Shown: positions 53,264 to 63,457, counted from the first letter of the stretch. The stretch: 64,000 nucleotides of DNA from Vibrio breoganii (GCF_001677275.1 NZ_CP016179.1:1-64000), one strand, 5' to 3'. Translations and numbers: made by a program. The notes: generated by a model from the sequence alone, not told the origin.

Positions 53264-53290
53264 AACCCTACACATTGTGTAGGGTTTTCA
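53264..53290 (+). terminator. Hairpin terminator
   Basis: AACCCTACAC pairs perfectly with GTGTAGGGTT around ATT, followed by a T-rich tail. Confidence 0.85.
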
Positions 53291-53313
53291 TTTTTCTATT
53301 AAGGAGTGGTTGT

Positions 53314-53841
53314 ATGGCGCGAGTTTCGTACACGTTACATGAAGACTTGAATGGTGATGTTGGTATTTTGGAGTTTGAATATGAAGACACATACGATCTC
53401 CCGGAAAGTATCCTAATGTTCCCAACTGAGACCGAAGCAGAACTGCACATGCATTTCATGAGTCAAGGCTGGTTCTACAATGGCTCTTACGACAAGGTGC
53501 GAAATCACTTTATATTTGGTGGTACGGAAGAAGGAATAGCGCGTGTTGCTCCGTCGCATACTTATCATCAGCAGTTTAGGGAGTGGCTGTATAGCAAGGC
53601 TAGTTATTATGTCGATTCGAAAGTTGAGAGCGGTATCGTAGATTATGTTGGGGAATATGAGATAGATACCTACAAATATGTAAATCTGGCAAAGATGCGA
53701 CTTGTTCCGGTTCGCTCAGATTCTTATTTTCTATTTAGTTTTGTGAAATCTCGTGGGCCAGTCATTTTCGCCCGGTTCAATGTCAGTGCCCAAGAGGCTC
53801 AGGCGATCGTTGACAAGCATACTCAGTTCAAAGGTCATTAA
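53314..53841 (+). CDS. Hypothetical protein, 175 aa
   Basis: Unrecognised, aromatic-rich protein (many Tyr and Phe) with a beta-rich N-terminus (RVSYTLHEDLNGDVGILEFEYED). AAGGAG precedes the ATG at 53314; the frame extends upstream through the terminator and is not used. Its last bases overlap the end of the convergent small zinc-ribbon gene by 14. Confidence 0.5.
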   Translation: MARVSYTLHEDLNGDVGILEFEYEDTYDLPESILMFPTETEAELHMHFMSQGWFYNGSYDKVRNHFIFGGTEEGIARVAPSHTYHQQFREWLYSKASYYVDSKVESGIVDYVGEYEIDTYKYVNLAKMRLVPVRSDSYFLFSFVKSRGPVIFARFNVSAQEAQAIVDKHTQFKGH

Positions 53842-54022
53842 GTCCTTGGGTTTCTGTGCAGTCAGGGCAAAGGTAAACCCAGGGGCCGGTGAATGGTGAG
53901 CACTCGGCCACGATTGGTTTTTGATTAATCATGGCTTCAAAGTCAACGACGGGCATGATGATGCAGGGACTCCCGTCGATTTCAAACTGGCATGAGCACT
54001 CGGTGCATTTGTATAGTTTCAT
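53828..54022 (-). CDS. Small zinc-ribbon protein, 64 aa
   Basis: Two CxxC pairs (CTECSC near the start and CPDC near the end) with another Cys between suggest a zinc ribbon. AGGGGAAG precedes the ATG at 54022, which is 14 bases after the topoisomerase stop, so the two genes are likely co-transcribed. The function is unknown. Confidence 0.5.
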   Translation of the reverse strand: MKLYKCTECSCQFEIDGSPCIIMPVVDFEAMINQKPIVAECSPFTGPWVYLCPDCTETQGLNDL

Positions 54023-54036
54023 TGCTTCCCCTTTTC

Positions 54037-56187
54037 TCACTCGGTGTGCTTGCATTCAGGGAAGCCGGTACACCCGATAAAAGATTTCCCTTTCTTTGGT
54101 TTAATGATTCTTAGGTCTTGAGAGCATTCCGGGCACGCCTTATGGAAGGGTTTCTTGTTCAGTTCGGGGAATGTTTTGTTGCAATCGCCGCACTTGAAGA
54201 AGTTACCGAATTTGCCTTTTAGAAGTGGGATTTGCGCACTGCATAGTGGGCACTGAGATTGTGGTCTTGGTGCTTTCAGATACTTCTTAGGAATGTTCAA
54301 TCCATGCTCTTTAATGCGCATGGTTTCGTTTCGGATGAACTCATCTAACTCCGTCCAGAAATCTTCACATTCAAGCTTTAGTTCGCTGATCAGTTTCTGC
54401 TGATGTGCCCAGATCGCAGTTGTGTTCGGGCTAGTGATCGATGTTGGTAACATGTCATAGAGTAGGTAGCCGTTTTCGGTTGGGGTTATTTTCTTAGTTT
54501 TATTGCCTTCAGCTAAAAGAATACCGTTGTCAAAAAGCTTCTTGAGGATGTCACTTCGGGTGGCAGGAGTGCCTATTCCGCCTGTTTCTGTTGTGTTCGA
54601 GTCTTTGTCCAAAAGGTATTGCTTAATCTTTGGGTCAGTAACGTACTTACTGGTGTGCTGAAGATCTTTGAGCAGAGTCTCTATGGTATATACGGGTAGT
54701 GCTTTGGTTTGTTGAGCTCCGACATTAATGTCATCGATGGCGATGGCCTGTCCTGCGTAGAGACTGTTTGTATCAATGTCGCTATTATCTTCCTCTTGGG
54801 ATTCCTTGATTTCATCGGAGTCCTGATCGCGTGAGAATAAGACTTCCCAACCTAGCTCAATGACTCGCGAGCACTTTCCTTCAAAGGTATAGAACTGCTG
54901 AGCTTCGGTTTGTACCAATATTGAGTATGTTGTGATCTCACGCTCTCTCTTACTCATGAACTGAATCAGATAGTTACGGCAGATCAGCGCATAAATAACC
55001 TTCTCATTTCTCGAGAATTTTTCATACTGCGAGACGTTTCCTGTAGGGGCTAAGGCATGGTGAGCCGTGGTCTTGGCAGTGTTAAATGCTCTGCTTTTAA
55101 TGCTTGGGTTTACCATATTGGCAACAGAGGTATATGCAGGAATGGTTGCAAGGTTTGCAATGACCTGCGGAGCTTCTGCGTGCTTTTCGTCGGTTAGATA
55201 TCTGGTATCACAACGGTTGTAGCTGATGGCTAGTTTCTCGCGAAGGGTTTGAGTAATAGCAAGGGTCTCATCCGGTGATAGTCCATAGAGTCGAGATGCT
55301 TCAATCTGCAAGCTGAGAAGGTCGAACGGCAGGGTAGGGCTATCTTTGGCGCGTTTACGTTCAATTGATTCGATTGAAACGGTTGCTCCTTCAAGGCTCT
55401 CTGCGAGTCTTTCAATTTCTTCTTTATTGAAAAAACGCCCTTCATGATCTAGCTCTAAGCCCAGTTCTTCCGCGGGGTTGAGTTTTGCAAAGAGGGGGCC
55501 GGCAGGTGTATCTGTTGCGATTTTTAACGTGTAGTAATACTCAATCTTATGACTTTCACGAGTTTGCATTCTACGAACGCACAATCCAAGTATGGCTGAC
55601 TGCACGCGCCCAACGTTCAGCTTTAAGGATGTTTCAGCATTCTGTTTCTGTGCTTGTGTCGTTAACAGGCGGGTCAATTGGTATCCCAATCTTTGGTCCG
55701 CAACTGATCTCGCTGTTTCGTCAAGGTAGAGCCCTATGAATTCTTCATTTGGTCGCAAATTGTTGATTGCGGCTCGAATGGCGCCTGGGTTGTTGTCGTT
55801 AATAAGGGCGCGAAGGATGACTGGAGGCTTGCGTGAGCATGAGTTAATGACGTTATCAACTATAGCTTGCCCTGCAGCGTCTGGGTCACCGGCATGCACG
55901 ATCTCTGATGCCTCACTAATCAGTTGTTGCACTACTTTCAATTGCTTAGATGTGCGCGGAATTGGCTTTAGTTTTACTGGCCAAGTCATTGGGAGATCAT
56001 CAAGAGACCACCGCTTATAAGCGGGATTATGGTCCTCAGGATCCTGAAGGGCGAACAGATGGCCACTGCACCAAGTAATTCTGTAATTCTCCGCTTCTAG
56101 GTATCCATTTTTTGCTGTTGCTTGATTACCTAGCGCACTAGCAAGTGCCGTCGCTACTTCTTTTTTCTCGGTGATATAAAGACGCAT
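54037..56187 (-). CDS. topB: DNA topoisomerase III (type IA), plasmid type
   Basis: Decatenates and relaxes DNA by single-strand passage. The 716-aa protein opens with a Toprim domain (MRLYITEKKEVATALASALG; later HAGDPDAAGQAIVD with the acidic DxD-type residues). It contains the catalytic Tyr in YNRCDTRYLT and ends with two C4 zinc-finger motifs (CPLCSAQI...CGDCNKTF; CPECSQDL...CTGFPEC). Homologues are standard in SPI-7/PAPI-type ICEs and large conjugative plasmids. The start at 56187 gives the family N-terminus; the open frame upstream is not conserved-looking. It is divergent from the pilus operon. Confidence 0.92.
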   Translation of the reverse strand: MRLYITEKKEVATALASALGNQATAKNGYLEAENYRITWCSGHLFALQDPEDHNPAYKRWSLDDLPMTWPVKLKPIPRTSKQLKVVQQLISEASEIVHAGDPDAAGQAIVDNVINSCSRKPPVILRALINDNNPGAIRAAINNLRPNEEFIGLYLDETARSVADQRLGYQLTRLLTTQAQKQNAETSLKLNVGRVQSAILGLCVRRMQTRESHKIEYYYTLKIATDTPAGPLFAKLNPAEELGLELDHEGRFFNKEEIERLAESLEGATVSIESIERKRAKDSPTLPFDLLSLQIEASRLYGLSPDETLAITQTLREKLAISYNRCDTRYLTDEKHAEAPQVIANLATIPAYTSVANMVNPSIKSRAFNTAKTTAHHALAPTGNVSQYEKFSRNEKVIYALICRNYLIQFMSKREREITTYSILVQTEAQQFYTFEGKCSRVIELGWEVLFSRDQDSDEIKESQEEDNSDIDTNSLYAGQAIAIDDINVGAQQTKALPVYTIETLLKDLQHTSKYVTDPKIKQYLLDKDSNTTETGGIGTPATRSDILKKLFDNGILLAEGNKTKKITPTENGYLLYDMLPTSITSPNTTAIWAHQQKLISELKLECEDFWTELDEFIRNETMRIKEHGLNIPKKYLKAPRPQSQCPLCSAQIPLLKGKFGNFFKCGDCNKTFPELNKKPFHKACPECSQDLRIIKPKKGKSFIGCTGFPECKHTE

Positions 56188-56373
56188 AGTTTTTGGGCCC
56201 AATTGAAAGTGTGAATGATCGTTGTAGAGGAAAAGGTGATGTGCTCGTGAGTAGTTGGTTTTCAAAAGTGGGTATGAATACGAGGTGGTGAGGGCCAAAA
56301 AAGAAGCATGACAAGGTAAAACGTACATTGGTTCTGCACTAAGGGTCAGCATGTAATCCGTAGGAACCAAAAA

Positions 56374-57423
56374 ATGAGAATCACATTAATGGCTGGGGTA
56401 GTGGCGCTGATGCTGTCCGGTTGTTCGACTACTGCTCTGTACGATTTTGAGTCATTCCCTGTCTTCAAAGGGGAGGCTTCCAGTGAAGAGCACGCAGATG
56501 TACCGCTAGCTGTAAATTTGTACCCGCAGGTGGAGAAAGAATTCTTCGAGGTGTCATCAGGCGCTTTGACTGTGTTGGCGGCAAATATGCTGGCAGACAA
56601 GTTGGGTGTGGAGTTCGTTGAGTGGCATCACTCTTTGAACCCATATGAGTTTACACAACGACGCCATCAGGTGTTCGACTTGGAGTACGAGAATCCACAA
56701 GCAGGGTTCTTGGCGCTTTTTGATCGTTCTGGGCTGTTGCCGTTTTACGATTCGAAAACTAATACGGTTTTCGTTCATCCGTACTCAATGCAATTGTCGA
56801 ATGTAAATCAGTCGACTGTATTTACTCCGTTATTCGATCAGGCAAGAGCTGGAAGAAAGGATGTAGAGGATGCACGAAAGGCTCGTCTAGCTGCGTCGTG
56901 GTTGAAATATAACTATTACGAAGGTTACACGCTTCATCAAACCATCTCGGCGTGGTCTAAGCATGCTGGGTACAGTTCTTTAGTTTGGTATCTACCGCGA
57001 GAAAAATATGCGGATTTACTGGACTATCAATTTGCAGAGTCGGATTACGAAGTAGGCCGAAACTCTCTTCATGCTATTCAAAATCTGATTAGGACGTCTT
57101 TGCAAGAAACTGAAAGTGACTTGCTTGTATCTGCTCATCATGAGGAGGACACGAATCGCCTAATTATCCATCCATACCATTCTACTGAGCGACTGGTCAC
57201 GTTTGAGGTTGAGCCAACATCAGTCAAATCCAACCTGCTACGAATGGCTGACTTCTACGGGTACACATTGGAGTACCTGGCGACTGATTATGCTGTGACC
57301 GTACCTTACGTGACTGTCCTTAGTCGTTTTATGGGTGAGTCAGTGGGTGTTGTTGCGGAGGGTTATCCGGTGTCAATACAAACAATTGAATCATCCAAGG
57401 TGATTAGGGTGCGAAACAAATGA
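56374..57423 (+). CDS. Pilus lipoprotein with TcpQ-like domain, PilL-like
   Basis: The 349-aa lipoprotein (signal MRITLMAGVVALMLSGC) has a C-terminal half with TcpQ/PilL-like features (YEGYTLHQTISAWSKHAGYSSLVWYLP). Such proteins assist the secretin of type IVb pili in the outer membrane. It is the first gene of the pil operon and overlaps the next gene by four bases. The position matches PilL of R64 and ICE pilus clusters, but the sequence is divergent. Confidence 0.65.
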   Translation: MRITLMAGVVALMLSGCSTTALYDFESFPVFKGEASSEEHADVPLAVNLYPQVEKEFFEVSSGALTVLAANMLADKLGVEFVEWHHSLNPYEFTQRRHQVFDLEYENPQAGFLALFDRSGLLPFYDSKTNTVFVHPYSMQLSNVNQSTVFTPLFDQARAGRKDVEDARKARLAASWLKYNYYEGYTLHQTISAWSKHAGYSSLVWYLPREKYADLLDYQFAESDYEVGRNSLHAIQNLIRTSLQETESDLLVSAHHEEDTNRLIIHPYHSTERLVTFEVEPTSVKSNLLRMADFYGYTLEYLATDYAVTVPYVTVLSRFMGESVGVVAEGYPVSIQTIESSKVIRVRNK

Positions 57424-58355
57424 ATTTTAAATTAACTAAAACAGCGGTCTTGGCGATTGCGTGCTCTGCAGTGCTTAGTGGTTGTGCTTCGCAGGTCAAC
57501 GAGTATGAGAAGGTGATGATCCTTGAGTCGTCCATTTGGCTTGATAAGCCAGCTCACTTGGAGTTGGTTGAGTTAGCCTCTGTGAATCCAAGCGTGCTTG
57601 AAGTGGACAAAGACGAAGTGTTGCCGCAGGAAACTCTTGTAGAACCAAACGTGGTTCATGAGGAGCATCCATCTGAGGCGTTGTCGGGTGAGCAGCAATT
57701 TAAGCATTTTAACGCTCAACTAAAAGAGGGTAAACATGCCTCATATATTGCGGAATCGGCCACATACATTATGGCGGTTGATGAAACCTACGATTTCGCA
57801 ATTTATGAAACAGAGACATATGCAGAGGCATTGCACCGTTGGTTGGGTGACCACGGTTACTTAACTGTTGGTCAGTTACTTGATCTTAAGCAGGTATCTG
57901 TATTGCGTGGTCGTGCAGATGCGACATATCAAATAACCAGCTCACTGCCTGATGCGATTGATTCGCTGATTGATAAGGCGAAGGGGCAGTTAGTGGTTCA
58001 TCGCAAGGGAGAGTTAAGTCAGGGCGATGTTGAATCGTTGCACTTCAGTGTTGAATTAGATGCTGAGTCACAGACTGCAATTGTGACTTCATCAAAATTG
58101 CCGGTGACCATGTTCCATGTTGAGCCTGGCTCCTTGATTGAAAACTTCGAGCGTCTAGGTGAGCACTACGGTTGGAAGGCGAGTGAAGATATGTACTTGG
58201 CGCGTCAATACCAAGTGCCATTTGGTTATCCGGTTGTGACAGAGCAGGGAAATGTTAAGCGTGCGCTTGAGCAGATGCTATCGGGTTTTTCAACACTAAG
58301 AGGTGCTGTCGTTCCGTCAGTGCGTGAAATCTACGTTCTAGAGGAAGTGCGTTAA
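57420..58355 (+). CDS. Second pilus lipoprotein with TcpQ-like domain
   Basis: The 311-aa lipoprotein (signal ending VLSGC) has a weak TcpQ-like stretch (ETETYAEALHRWLGDHGYLTVGQLLDL). It overlaps both neighbours (ATGA with the first, one base with the secretin), so all three are translated together. It may replace PilM or assist secretin insertion. Confidence 0.6.
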   Translation: MNFKLTKTAVLAIACSAVLSGCASQVNEYEKVMILESSIWLDKPAHLELVELASVNPSVLEVDKDEVLPQETLVEPNVVHEEHPSEALSGEQQFKHFNAQLKEGKHASYIAESATYIMAVDETYDFAIYETETYAEALHRWLGDHGYLTVGQLLDLKQVSVLRGRADATYQITSSLPDAIDSLIDKAKGQLVVHRKGELSQGDVESLHFSVELDAESQTAIVTSSKLPVTMFHVEPGSLIENFERLGEHYGWKASEDMYLARQYQVPFGYPVVTEQGNVKRALEQMLSGFSTLRGAVVPSVREIYVLEEVR

Positions 58356-59860
58356 TGATTAAGAAGTTATTTTTAGTTAGCGCAATTGCCGCTGCTGTGT
58401 CTGGGTGTGGTGCGCTTAAAACCTACGATGAAGTAAATGAACATGCGCGACTGAGTGGTGTAGAAGTTTTGGAGGTTGTGGAAGCCACTGAATACTCGAA
58501 GGTATTCACGATGGACCGTCCTCCGATGTTAACGGCAAAGCTTATTGAAAAGTCTGAACCTGAATGGCTGTCGGAATCTGTAGATTTGATTGCGGAGCAG
58601 TTTCCATTGAACTTGGTGTTAAGGGATGTGCTTGGTGATGATATCCGTATTCGCTATGGCCATGGTGTCGATCCAACGACGCCAGTGTCTATCTATTTCG
58701 AGGGTACAGCAAAAGAGGCGTTAAACATTCTATCGGTGTCCTCGAACTACGGTATTGATTATACAGGGGAGCTTGTAACTGTTGATAACGAGGTTATTAG
58801 GACCTTCTTTATACCTGCAGTAGCAGGGACAATGAGCTATCAGTTGGGCTCAAGTGGCGCAGGTTCGTCCGGTGGTGGGGATGCCATGTTAAGTGGCAAT
58901 GTGTCTACAACAGGTTCCGGAGATGGTCAGTACTCATCGATTGGTGCAGACAACTACAGTGCGATTGAGCATATCCGCACGGGTGTGGAAGCGTTGCTTG
59001 TTGGGCGCTCTAGTGATGGTCAGGCGATAGAAGAAGGTTCGGTTGAGATTGCACCTTTGTTGAATTCTATTGTCGTGAAAACCAACCCAAGATTGATGGC
59101 TCAGATTGAGAAATACATTGCAGAAAGTGTTGTGGAACTCGAGCGCGAAGCGATTCTTGAAATTGCGGTAGTCGAATACGTATCAGATGGTTCAAGTGAA
59201 ATCGGAGCAGAACTTGAAGCTGTTCTTAATACAGGTGGTTTCGTTGGTGGGATTACGGCACTCGCACCGAATTTAGGAACGTCGCTGTATGGTGAGGGGT
59301 TGAATCTTGGCTCTTCTAAAGGTGGTTCGGCAGGTACGAGTGCGCTGATTCGTTACCTAAGTAAGTCGGGACAGGTCTCGGTCAGAACGACTCAAAGAGT
59401 GAAGGCTTCAAACTATCAAGTCCAAGAAATCGATATGTCAGAGAGTCAGGAGTACATCAGTGAAACTGAGGTGACTTATGCGTCAGACAGTGCGGCCTAT
59501 CCGACAACCAGTATCTCTAAGAGCATAGTTCGCGATGGTGTGAAGATGCTAGCGAACGTGACCATCAAAGAAGATGACATTTACCTGCGTTTGACGGGTG
59601 TCCTGAGTAAGTTCCTGCGTTTTGATGAGGTTGCTATCGAAAGTGTGACCATTAAATCTCCGCAGGTTCGTCAAGCGCGCTTCAATACATCGGGTAAGTA
59701 CAAGTTCAATGAAACTATTGTTGTCACTCATATGCGTCAAGAGAGTGTGACTACTTCTGAGGCGAAATTCGCTGAGACAACAACGGGTAAGGCGTCATCT
59801 AAAAAGGTGATTGATACGTTGGTGTTGGTGACTCCTCGCCGTGAAATGGTTACGCATTAG
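58355..59860 (+). CDS. pilN: Type IVb pilus secretin PilN
   Basis: Outer-membrane secretin channel for the conjugative pilus. The 501-aa lipoprotein (LVSAIAAAVSGC) has N-domains, a Gly/Ser-rich stretch (residues about 165-195) and a C-terminal secretin domain (VEIAPLLNSIVVKTNPRLMAQIEKYI, ILEIAVVEYVSDGSSEIGAEL and VIDTLVLVTPRR regions). PilN of R64 is likewise a lipoprotein secretin. Confidence 0.87.
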   Translation: MIKKLFLVSAIAAAVSGCGALKTYDEVNEHARLSGVEVLEVVEATEYSKVFTMDRPPMLTAKLIEKSEPEWLSESVDLIAEQFPLNLVLRDVLGDDIRIRYGHGVDPTTPVSIYFEGTAKEALNILSVSSNYGIDYTGELVTVDNEVIRTFFIPAVAGTMSYQLGSSGAGSSGGGDAMLSGNVSTTGSGDGQYSSIGADNYSAIEHIRTGVEALLVGRSSDGQAIEEGSVEIAPLLNSIVVKTNPRLMAQIEKYIAESVVELEREAILEIAVVEYVSDGSSEIGAELEAVLNTGGFVGGITALAPNLGTSLYGEGLNLGSSKGGSAGTSALIRYLSKSGQVSVRTTQRVKASNYQVQEIDMSESQEYISETEVTYASDSAAYPTTSISKSIVRDGVKMLANVTIKEDDIYLRLTGVLSKFLRFDEVAIESVTIKSPQVRQARFNTSGKYKFNETIVVTHMRQESVTTSEAKFAETTTGKASSKKVIDTLVLVTPRREMVTH

Positions 59861-59875
59861 TAGCGGGAGTTCTTG

Positions 59876-61042
59876 ATGAAAGTTGAAACGGGAATAGTTA
59901 TACAGGCAGTGGCCGTCACGAGTGGTGGTCAAGAGAAAACTCTCCTGAAGAAGCTAAGGGCTACTCATAAATTGAAGTATGAGTTGGCGCTGTTTCGCGA
60001 TGATCAGGTTGTTAGATATGCGAGTGAATCTCCTGGTTTAGTTGGAGTGGAACTGGTTATTGATTTAGTTAGAGATCAGTTTGGTGAGTCCGTTGTTGGT
60101 GATGGCTCGTTCACTGTTATCGCTGAAGATATGCATGGTAAACCGTGTGTTTTCTTGCACAAGAATTGGGTCTGTATTTCCTTAAAGCCGGTTGTTGAGG
60201 GAGAAAGCCCAATAACGATAGGTGAAGTGTTCTCATTCGCTGGTGTGGATACGGGTGATGTGAAGGTGCGCTTACTGTCGTCTCCAAGAGAGATAGATAA
60301 GAACGCTTATGCATTGTCTGGTTTTATGCATGAAGTGAAAGTCCAGCAGAAGCGAATTCTGTCAGCTGCCGGTGTGGGGGTTGTCTTAGCGTGTTTTGGG
60401 TACATTTGGCAGGAAGTCACAAAGGTAGAGCAACAGATAATTCGCCAAGAAAAGATTGTCTACGTTGACAAGTATGAAGGGTATAAGAATGTCATATCTG
60501 AGGGTGTTGTACTGAGTCATGGTGTCGTTCCTTCGGTGGAGGCGATTACGATGCTCTCGGGTCTTCCTGATGGATGGCGCTATGAGGGAGTGACTTATTC
60601 TCGGGGGTTGGTTTCTGCGGGAATTGTGAATGCTGGGGGGTCGGTTTCTGAGCTTGAGCATTTCAGGTATGCGCAAGTGCGCCCTAGTGATTTGAGCGTA
60701 AATGGTCAGAGCGCAGGGTATGCGCGTGAGGTTCATAGCAGTCCCTCGCTCAAGCAGGATTGGACGACAAATATTGTAGCGATCAATGAGTTAAGAAATT
60801 CTGTAATTGATGTTTTTGTCGCGCTTGGTGCCAGTGTTATGTCGAACTCGGAGGTATCTAAAGGTTCGTACAGTGAGCAGAGTTTCATGGTGTCTTTCGT
60901 TGATGTACCTGCATATACGCTCATCAGTGGTGTGAAAATTTTTGATGGTATGCCGATTGTATTGCGCTCAGTGAATATGACAGAGCGTGCCGATAGTCGA
61001 GTCTCAGCCGAAATCGAATTCGTAATTTACGGGGTTAAATAG
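59876..61042 (+). CDS. pilO: Type IVb pilus assembly protein PilO
   Basis: Inner-membrane pilus assembly protein of 388 aa. A soluble N-terminal half is followed by one membrane helix (ILSAAGVGVVLACFGYIW, about residues 161-178), a coiled segment and a periplasmic domain. Gene order secretin-PilO-PilP-ATPase is that of R64 and SPI-7-type clusters. The ATG at 59876 has GGGAG upstream. Confidence 0.8.
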   Translation: MKVETGIVIQAVAVTSGGQEKTLLKKLRATHKLKYELALFRDDQVVRYASESPGLVGVELVIDLVRDQFGESVVGDGSFTVIAEDMHGKPCVFLHKNWVCISLKPVVEGESPITIGEVFSFAGVDTGDVKVRLLSSPREIDKNAYALSGFMHEVKVQQKRILSAAGVGVVLACFGYIWQEVTKVEQQIIRQEKIVYVDKYEGYKNVISEGVVLSHGVVPSVEAITMLSGLPDGWRYEGVTYSRGLVSAGIVNAGGSVSELEHFRYAQVRPSDLSVNGQSAGYAREVHSSPSLKQDWTTNIVAINELRNSVIDVFVALGASVMSNSEVSKGSYSEQSFMVSFVDVPAYTLISGVKIFDGMPIVLRSVNMTERADSRVSAEIEFVIYGVK

Positions 61043-61046
61043 AAAA

Positions 61047-61856
61047 ATGGATAAAAAACAAAAGAATCAAGCCGCGGTGCTTGGGGTAATGGTATCTGTG
61101 CTTGGGTATTTAGCCTACGACACGTTGTTCGATGGAAGTGTTGATCCTCGCGCTCAGAGAGCGGGACTTGCTGTGCAGAATACAGAGGATAGTGGGCGAG
61201 TGCTGGTTCATACCGTTGAGGTTGAGAAAGAAGTTGAGCCGCCAGCGGTAATGCAATTTGTAGGTTTACCTGAGTTGTCTGCATCTGATGCTGAATTGCT
61301 CTCTTTGAGTCAAGAGTCTCGATTGCTAGAAGCGAAAATCAATCAGGCGAAACTGTCGAACGAGTTAAGAGAGTTGACCGGTTCAAGTCAACGTAAGGTA
61401 TTGCCGGCCGAGTTGGGTGGTCTAGTGTTCAATTCCCCGCGTAACCCTGGTGTTGAGTCTGGGATGATGCCACCACAGCATCCAGTCCAAGCGATACCAG
61501 CTGCTCCGTCTGTTGTCGATGTTAAGCAAGAGCCAAAGCAAGGGCAGAAGGACGATAAGTTAACTACTGAAGAGATCGAGTCTTTGTTCGCGCACTTAAA
61601 GGTAACTTCGGTCACATCGCGTAATGGTGCTAGTGTTGGGTGGATTCAGCTTGGTGAAAGGCGAATTCAAGCGGAAGAAGGGATGACGTTTGGTGGTGTG
61701 TTGGTGAAAGATATTAGTAGCACATACATTGAGTTTGAGCATATTGATACTGAGCATTCACGTAAGATTTTTGTTGGTTACACGCCACAAGAATCAAAGG
61801 ATGCTACGTCGTCTACACATATTGAATCGGGTTACATGCCCCCTATGCATTACTAA
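61047..61856 (+). CDS. pilP: Type IVb pilus protein PilP
   Basis: The 269-aa protein has an N-terminal membrane anchor (QAAVLGVMVSVLGYLAY), a Pro/Gln-rich linker and a C-terminal beta domain (VTSVTSRNGASVGWIQLGERRIQAEEGMTFGGVLVKDISSTYIEF region) typical of PilP-like proteins that bridge to the secretin. It lies four bases after pilO. Confidence 0.8.
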   Translation: MDKKQKNQAAVLGVMVSVLGYLAYDTLFDGSVDPRAQRAGLAVQNTEDSGRVLVHTVEVEKEVEPPAVMQFVGLPELSASDAELLSLSQESRLLEAKINQAKLSNELRELTGSSQRKVLPAELGGLVFNSPRNPGVESGMMPPQHPVQAIPAAPSVVDVKQEPKQGQKDDKLTTEEIESLFAHLKVTSVTSRNGASVGWIQLGERRIQAEEGMTFGGVLVKDISSTYIEFEHIDTEHSRKIFVGYTPQESKDATSSTHIESGYMPPMHY

Positions 61857-61870
61857 GGGCGGAAAGATAC

Positions 61871-63457
61871 ATGCTTGATTACATTAGCAATCGAACAATC
61901 ATAGATAGAACGATAGAGTATGGTGTTGCTTATATTGGTGAGCACGGTGAAGTCTGCACGTATGACATGGAGCATGATGGTGTTCATGACTTAGCTGAGT
62001 TGCTCCGAAATGATGCGTCGTTGTTTGGCGGTAAGTATTATGGTCAGTATCCAGAGATCAAGGTGCTCGATAAGCAATCGATAGATGAGCGTATTAAGCA
62101 ACTGAAGATGGAGTTAGCGTCCAATCGTTCAGCATCAAATCGAATTAATGAAACTGAGGCTTCTAAGAAGCTGCAGCGTTTGCTAGAAAATGCAATTGAG
62201 CGTGAAGCGTCAGATATTCACATAGTTAATGTTCTAGGTCAGAGGACGGAGATTGGTTATCGTATTTTCGGTGATTTTGTACCCGTTAGTGAGCAGACAG
62301 CAGAGTATGGTGAGGAGGTTATTACTTACGCGGTGATGAACCTTGGTCAAGGGCGAAACTATTCAATCGTAGGGCGTGCTGATGTTACGTTTGAGATTGA
62401 ATTAGAAGAAACCGTGATAGTGAATGGGCGCACCACTACAAGGACGAAGTTAACGAGTTGGCGTCTTAGTCAGCTTCCGGTAACAAAAGGCTCCAAAGTG
62501 ACAATGCGTTGTGTTGAAGCGGGTGCCGGTTCGATTCCTACATTAGATCAGTTAGGTTTGGCGCCAGGGCAAATAAGAGCTGTTGAATCGTTAGCTAAGA
62601 ATGCTCAAGGGTCGATGCTTGTTACGGGTGAGACGGGGTCAGGTAAAACTTCGACCATTAACTCAATTCTAGAGTATTGCATCCCAGATAATCGCTTTAT
62701 TCATACGTTAGAAGATCCACCTGAGAACGTAATGGTTAAGCCCAATGCAGTCCAAACACGAGTGGATGAAAGTGTGACGGATAAGGACGGATTGAAACCA
62801 AAGGGTTTCACTCAGTTAGCGAAGGCCCTGCTCAGGAATGATACCGACTGTGTGCTGTTTGGTGAGGTAAGGGATGCTGATGCGGCGAAAGAATTTATGC
62901 GAATGAGTGAAGTAGGTAACTTTGTTCTAGGTACAATTCATACGAACAATGCTGTGTCTGCCATTAGTACCTTGGTCATGCAGATGGATGTATCTCCGTT
63001 CCAGTTAGGAGCGCCTGGTGTGTTAAGGGCTCTTGCGCATCAGCGATTGGTGAAGCGAACGTGTCAGTGTGCGTTGAAGCACTCGGAAGTGATGGCGCTT
63101 GGCGATGTGCCAGAGGTGTTGAAGCAGGCAGTTGCTAAAGTGGAAAGCCTAGATCTCAATACATCTAAGATTGTGTACGCCAACCCTGAAGGGTGTTCTA
63201 TCTGTGATGGTACGGGTTATAAAGGCCGAACTGCTTTGTTTGAATTGGTGCTAGTGAATGATAAATCGCGCGCGTTCATCCGAGAGATGGATTTGACGGG
63301 TTTGATAGAATACATATCTTCTATAGGTTGGGCTTCGGTTCGTGAGCACGCTATCCACAAGATTGAAAATGGCTGGACGGATGTTATGGCGGTTGAGGCT
63401 AAGGTAGACAACCTGATCCCAGTCGAAGAGCAGGATATCTACGCAGATACCTTTTAG
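61871..63457 (+). CDS. pilQ: Pilus assembly ATPase PilQ (PilB/GspE superfamily)
   Basis: Cytoplasmic hexameric ATPase that powers pilus assembly. The 528-aa protein has Walker A GETGSGKTS (about residues 255-263), an Asp box (HTLEDPPENV), Walker B (DCVLFGEVRDADAA), a His box (GTIHTNNAVSA) and two CxxC-type cysteine pairs (CQCALKH, CSICDGTGYKGRTALFE) as in R64 PilQ and GspE. It is the last pil gene before a strong terminator; PilR, pilin and tip genes do not follow. Confidence 0.92.
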   Translation: MLDYISNRTIIDRTIEYGVAYIGEHGEVCTYDMEHDGVHDLAELLRNDASLFGGKYYGQYPEIKVLDKQSIDERIKQLKMELASNRSASNRINETEASKKLQRLLENAIEREASDIHIVNVLGQRTEIGYRIFGDFVPVSEQTAEYGEEVITYAVMNLGQGRNYSIVGRADVTFEIELEETVIVNGRTTTRTKLTSWRLSQLPVTKGSKVTMRCVEAGAGSIPTLDQLGLAPGQIRAVESLAKNAQGSMLVTGETGSGKTSTINSILEYCIPDNRFIHTLEDPPENVMVKPNAVQTRVDESVTDKDGLKPKGFTQLAKALLRNDTDCVLFGEVRDADAAKEFMRMSEVGNFVLGTIHTNNAVSAISTLVMQMDVSPFQLGAPGVLRALAHQRLVKRTCQCALKHSEVMALGDVPEVLKQAVAKVESLDLNTSKIVYANPEGCSICDGTGYKGRTALFELVLVNDKSRAFIREMDLTGLIEYISSIGWASVREHAIHKIENGWTDVMAVEAKVDNLIPVEEQDIYADTF

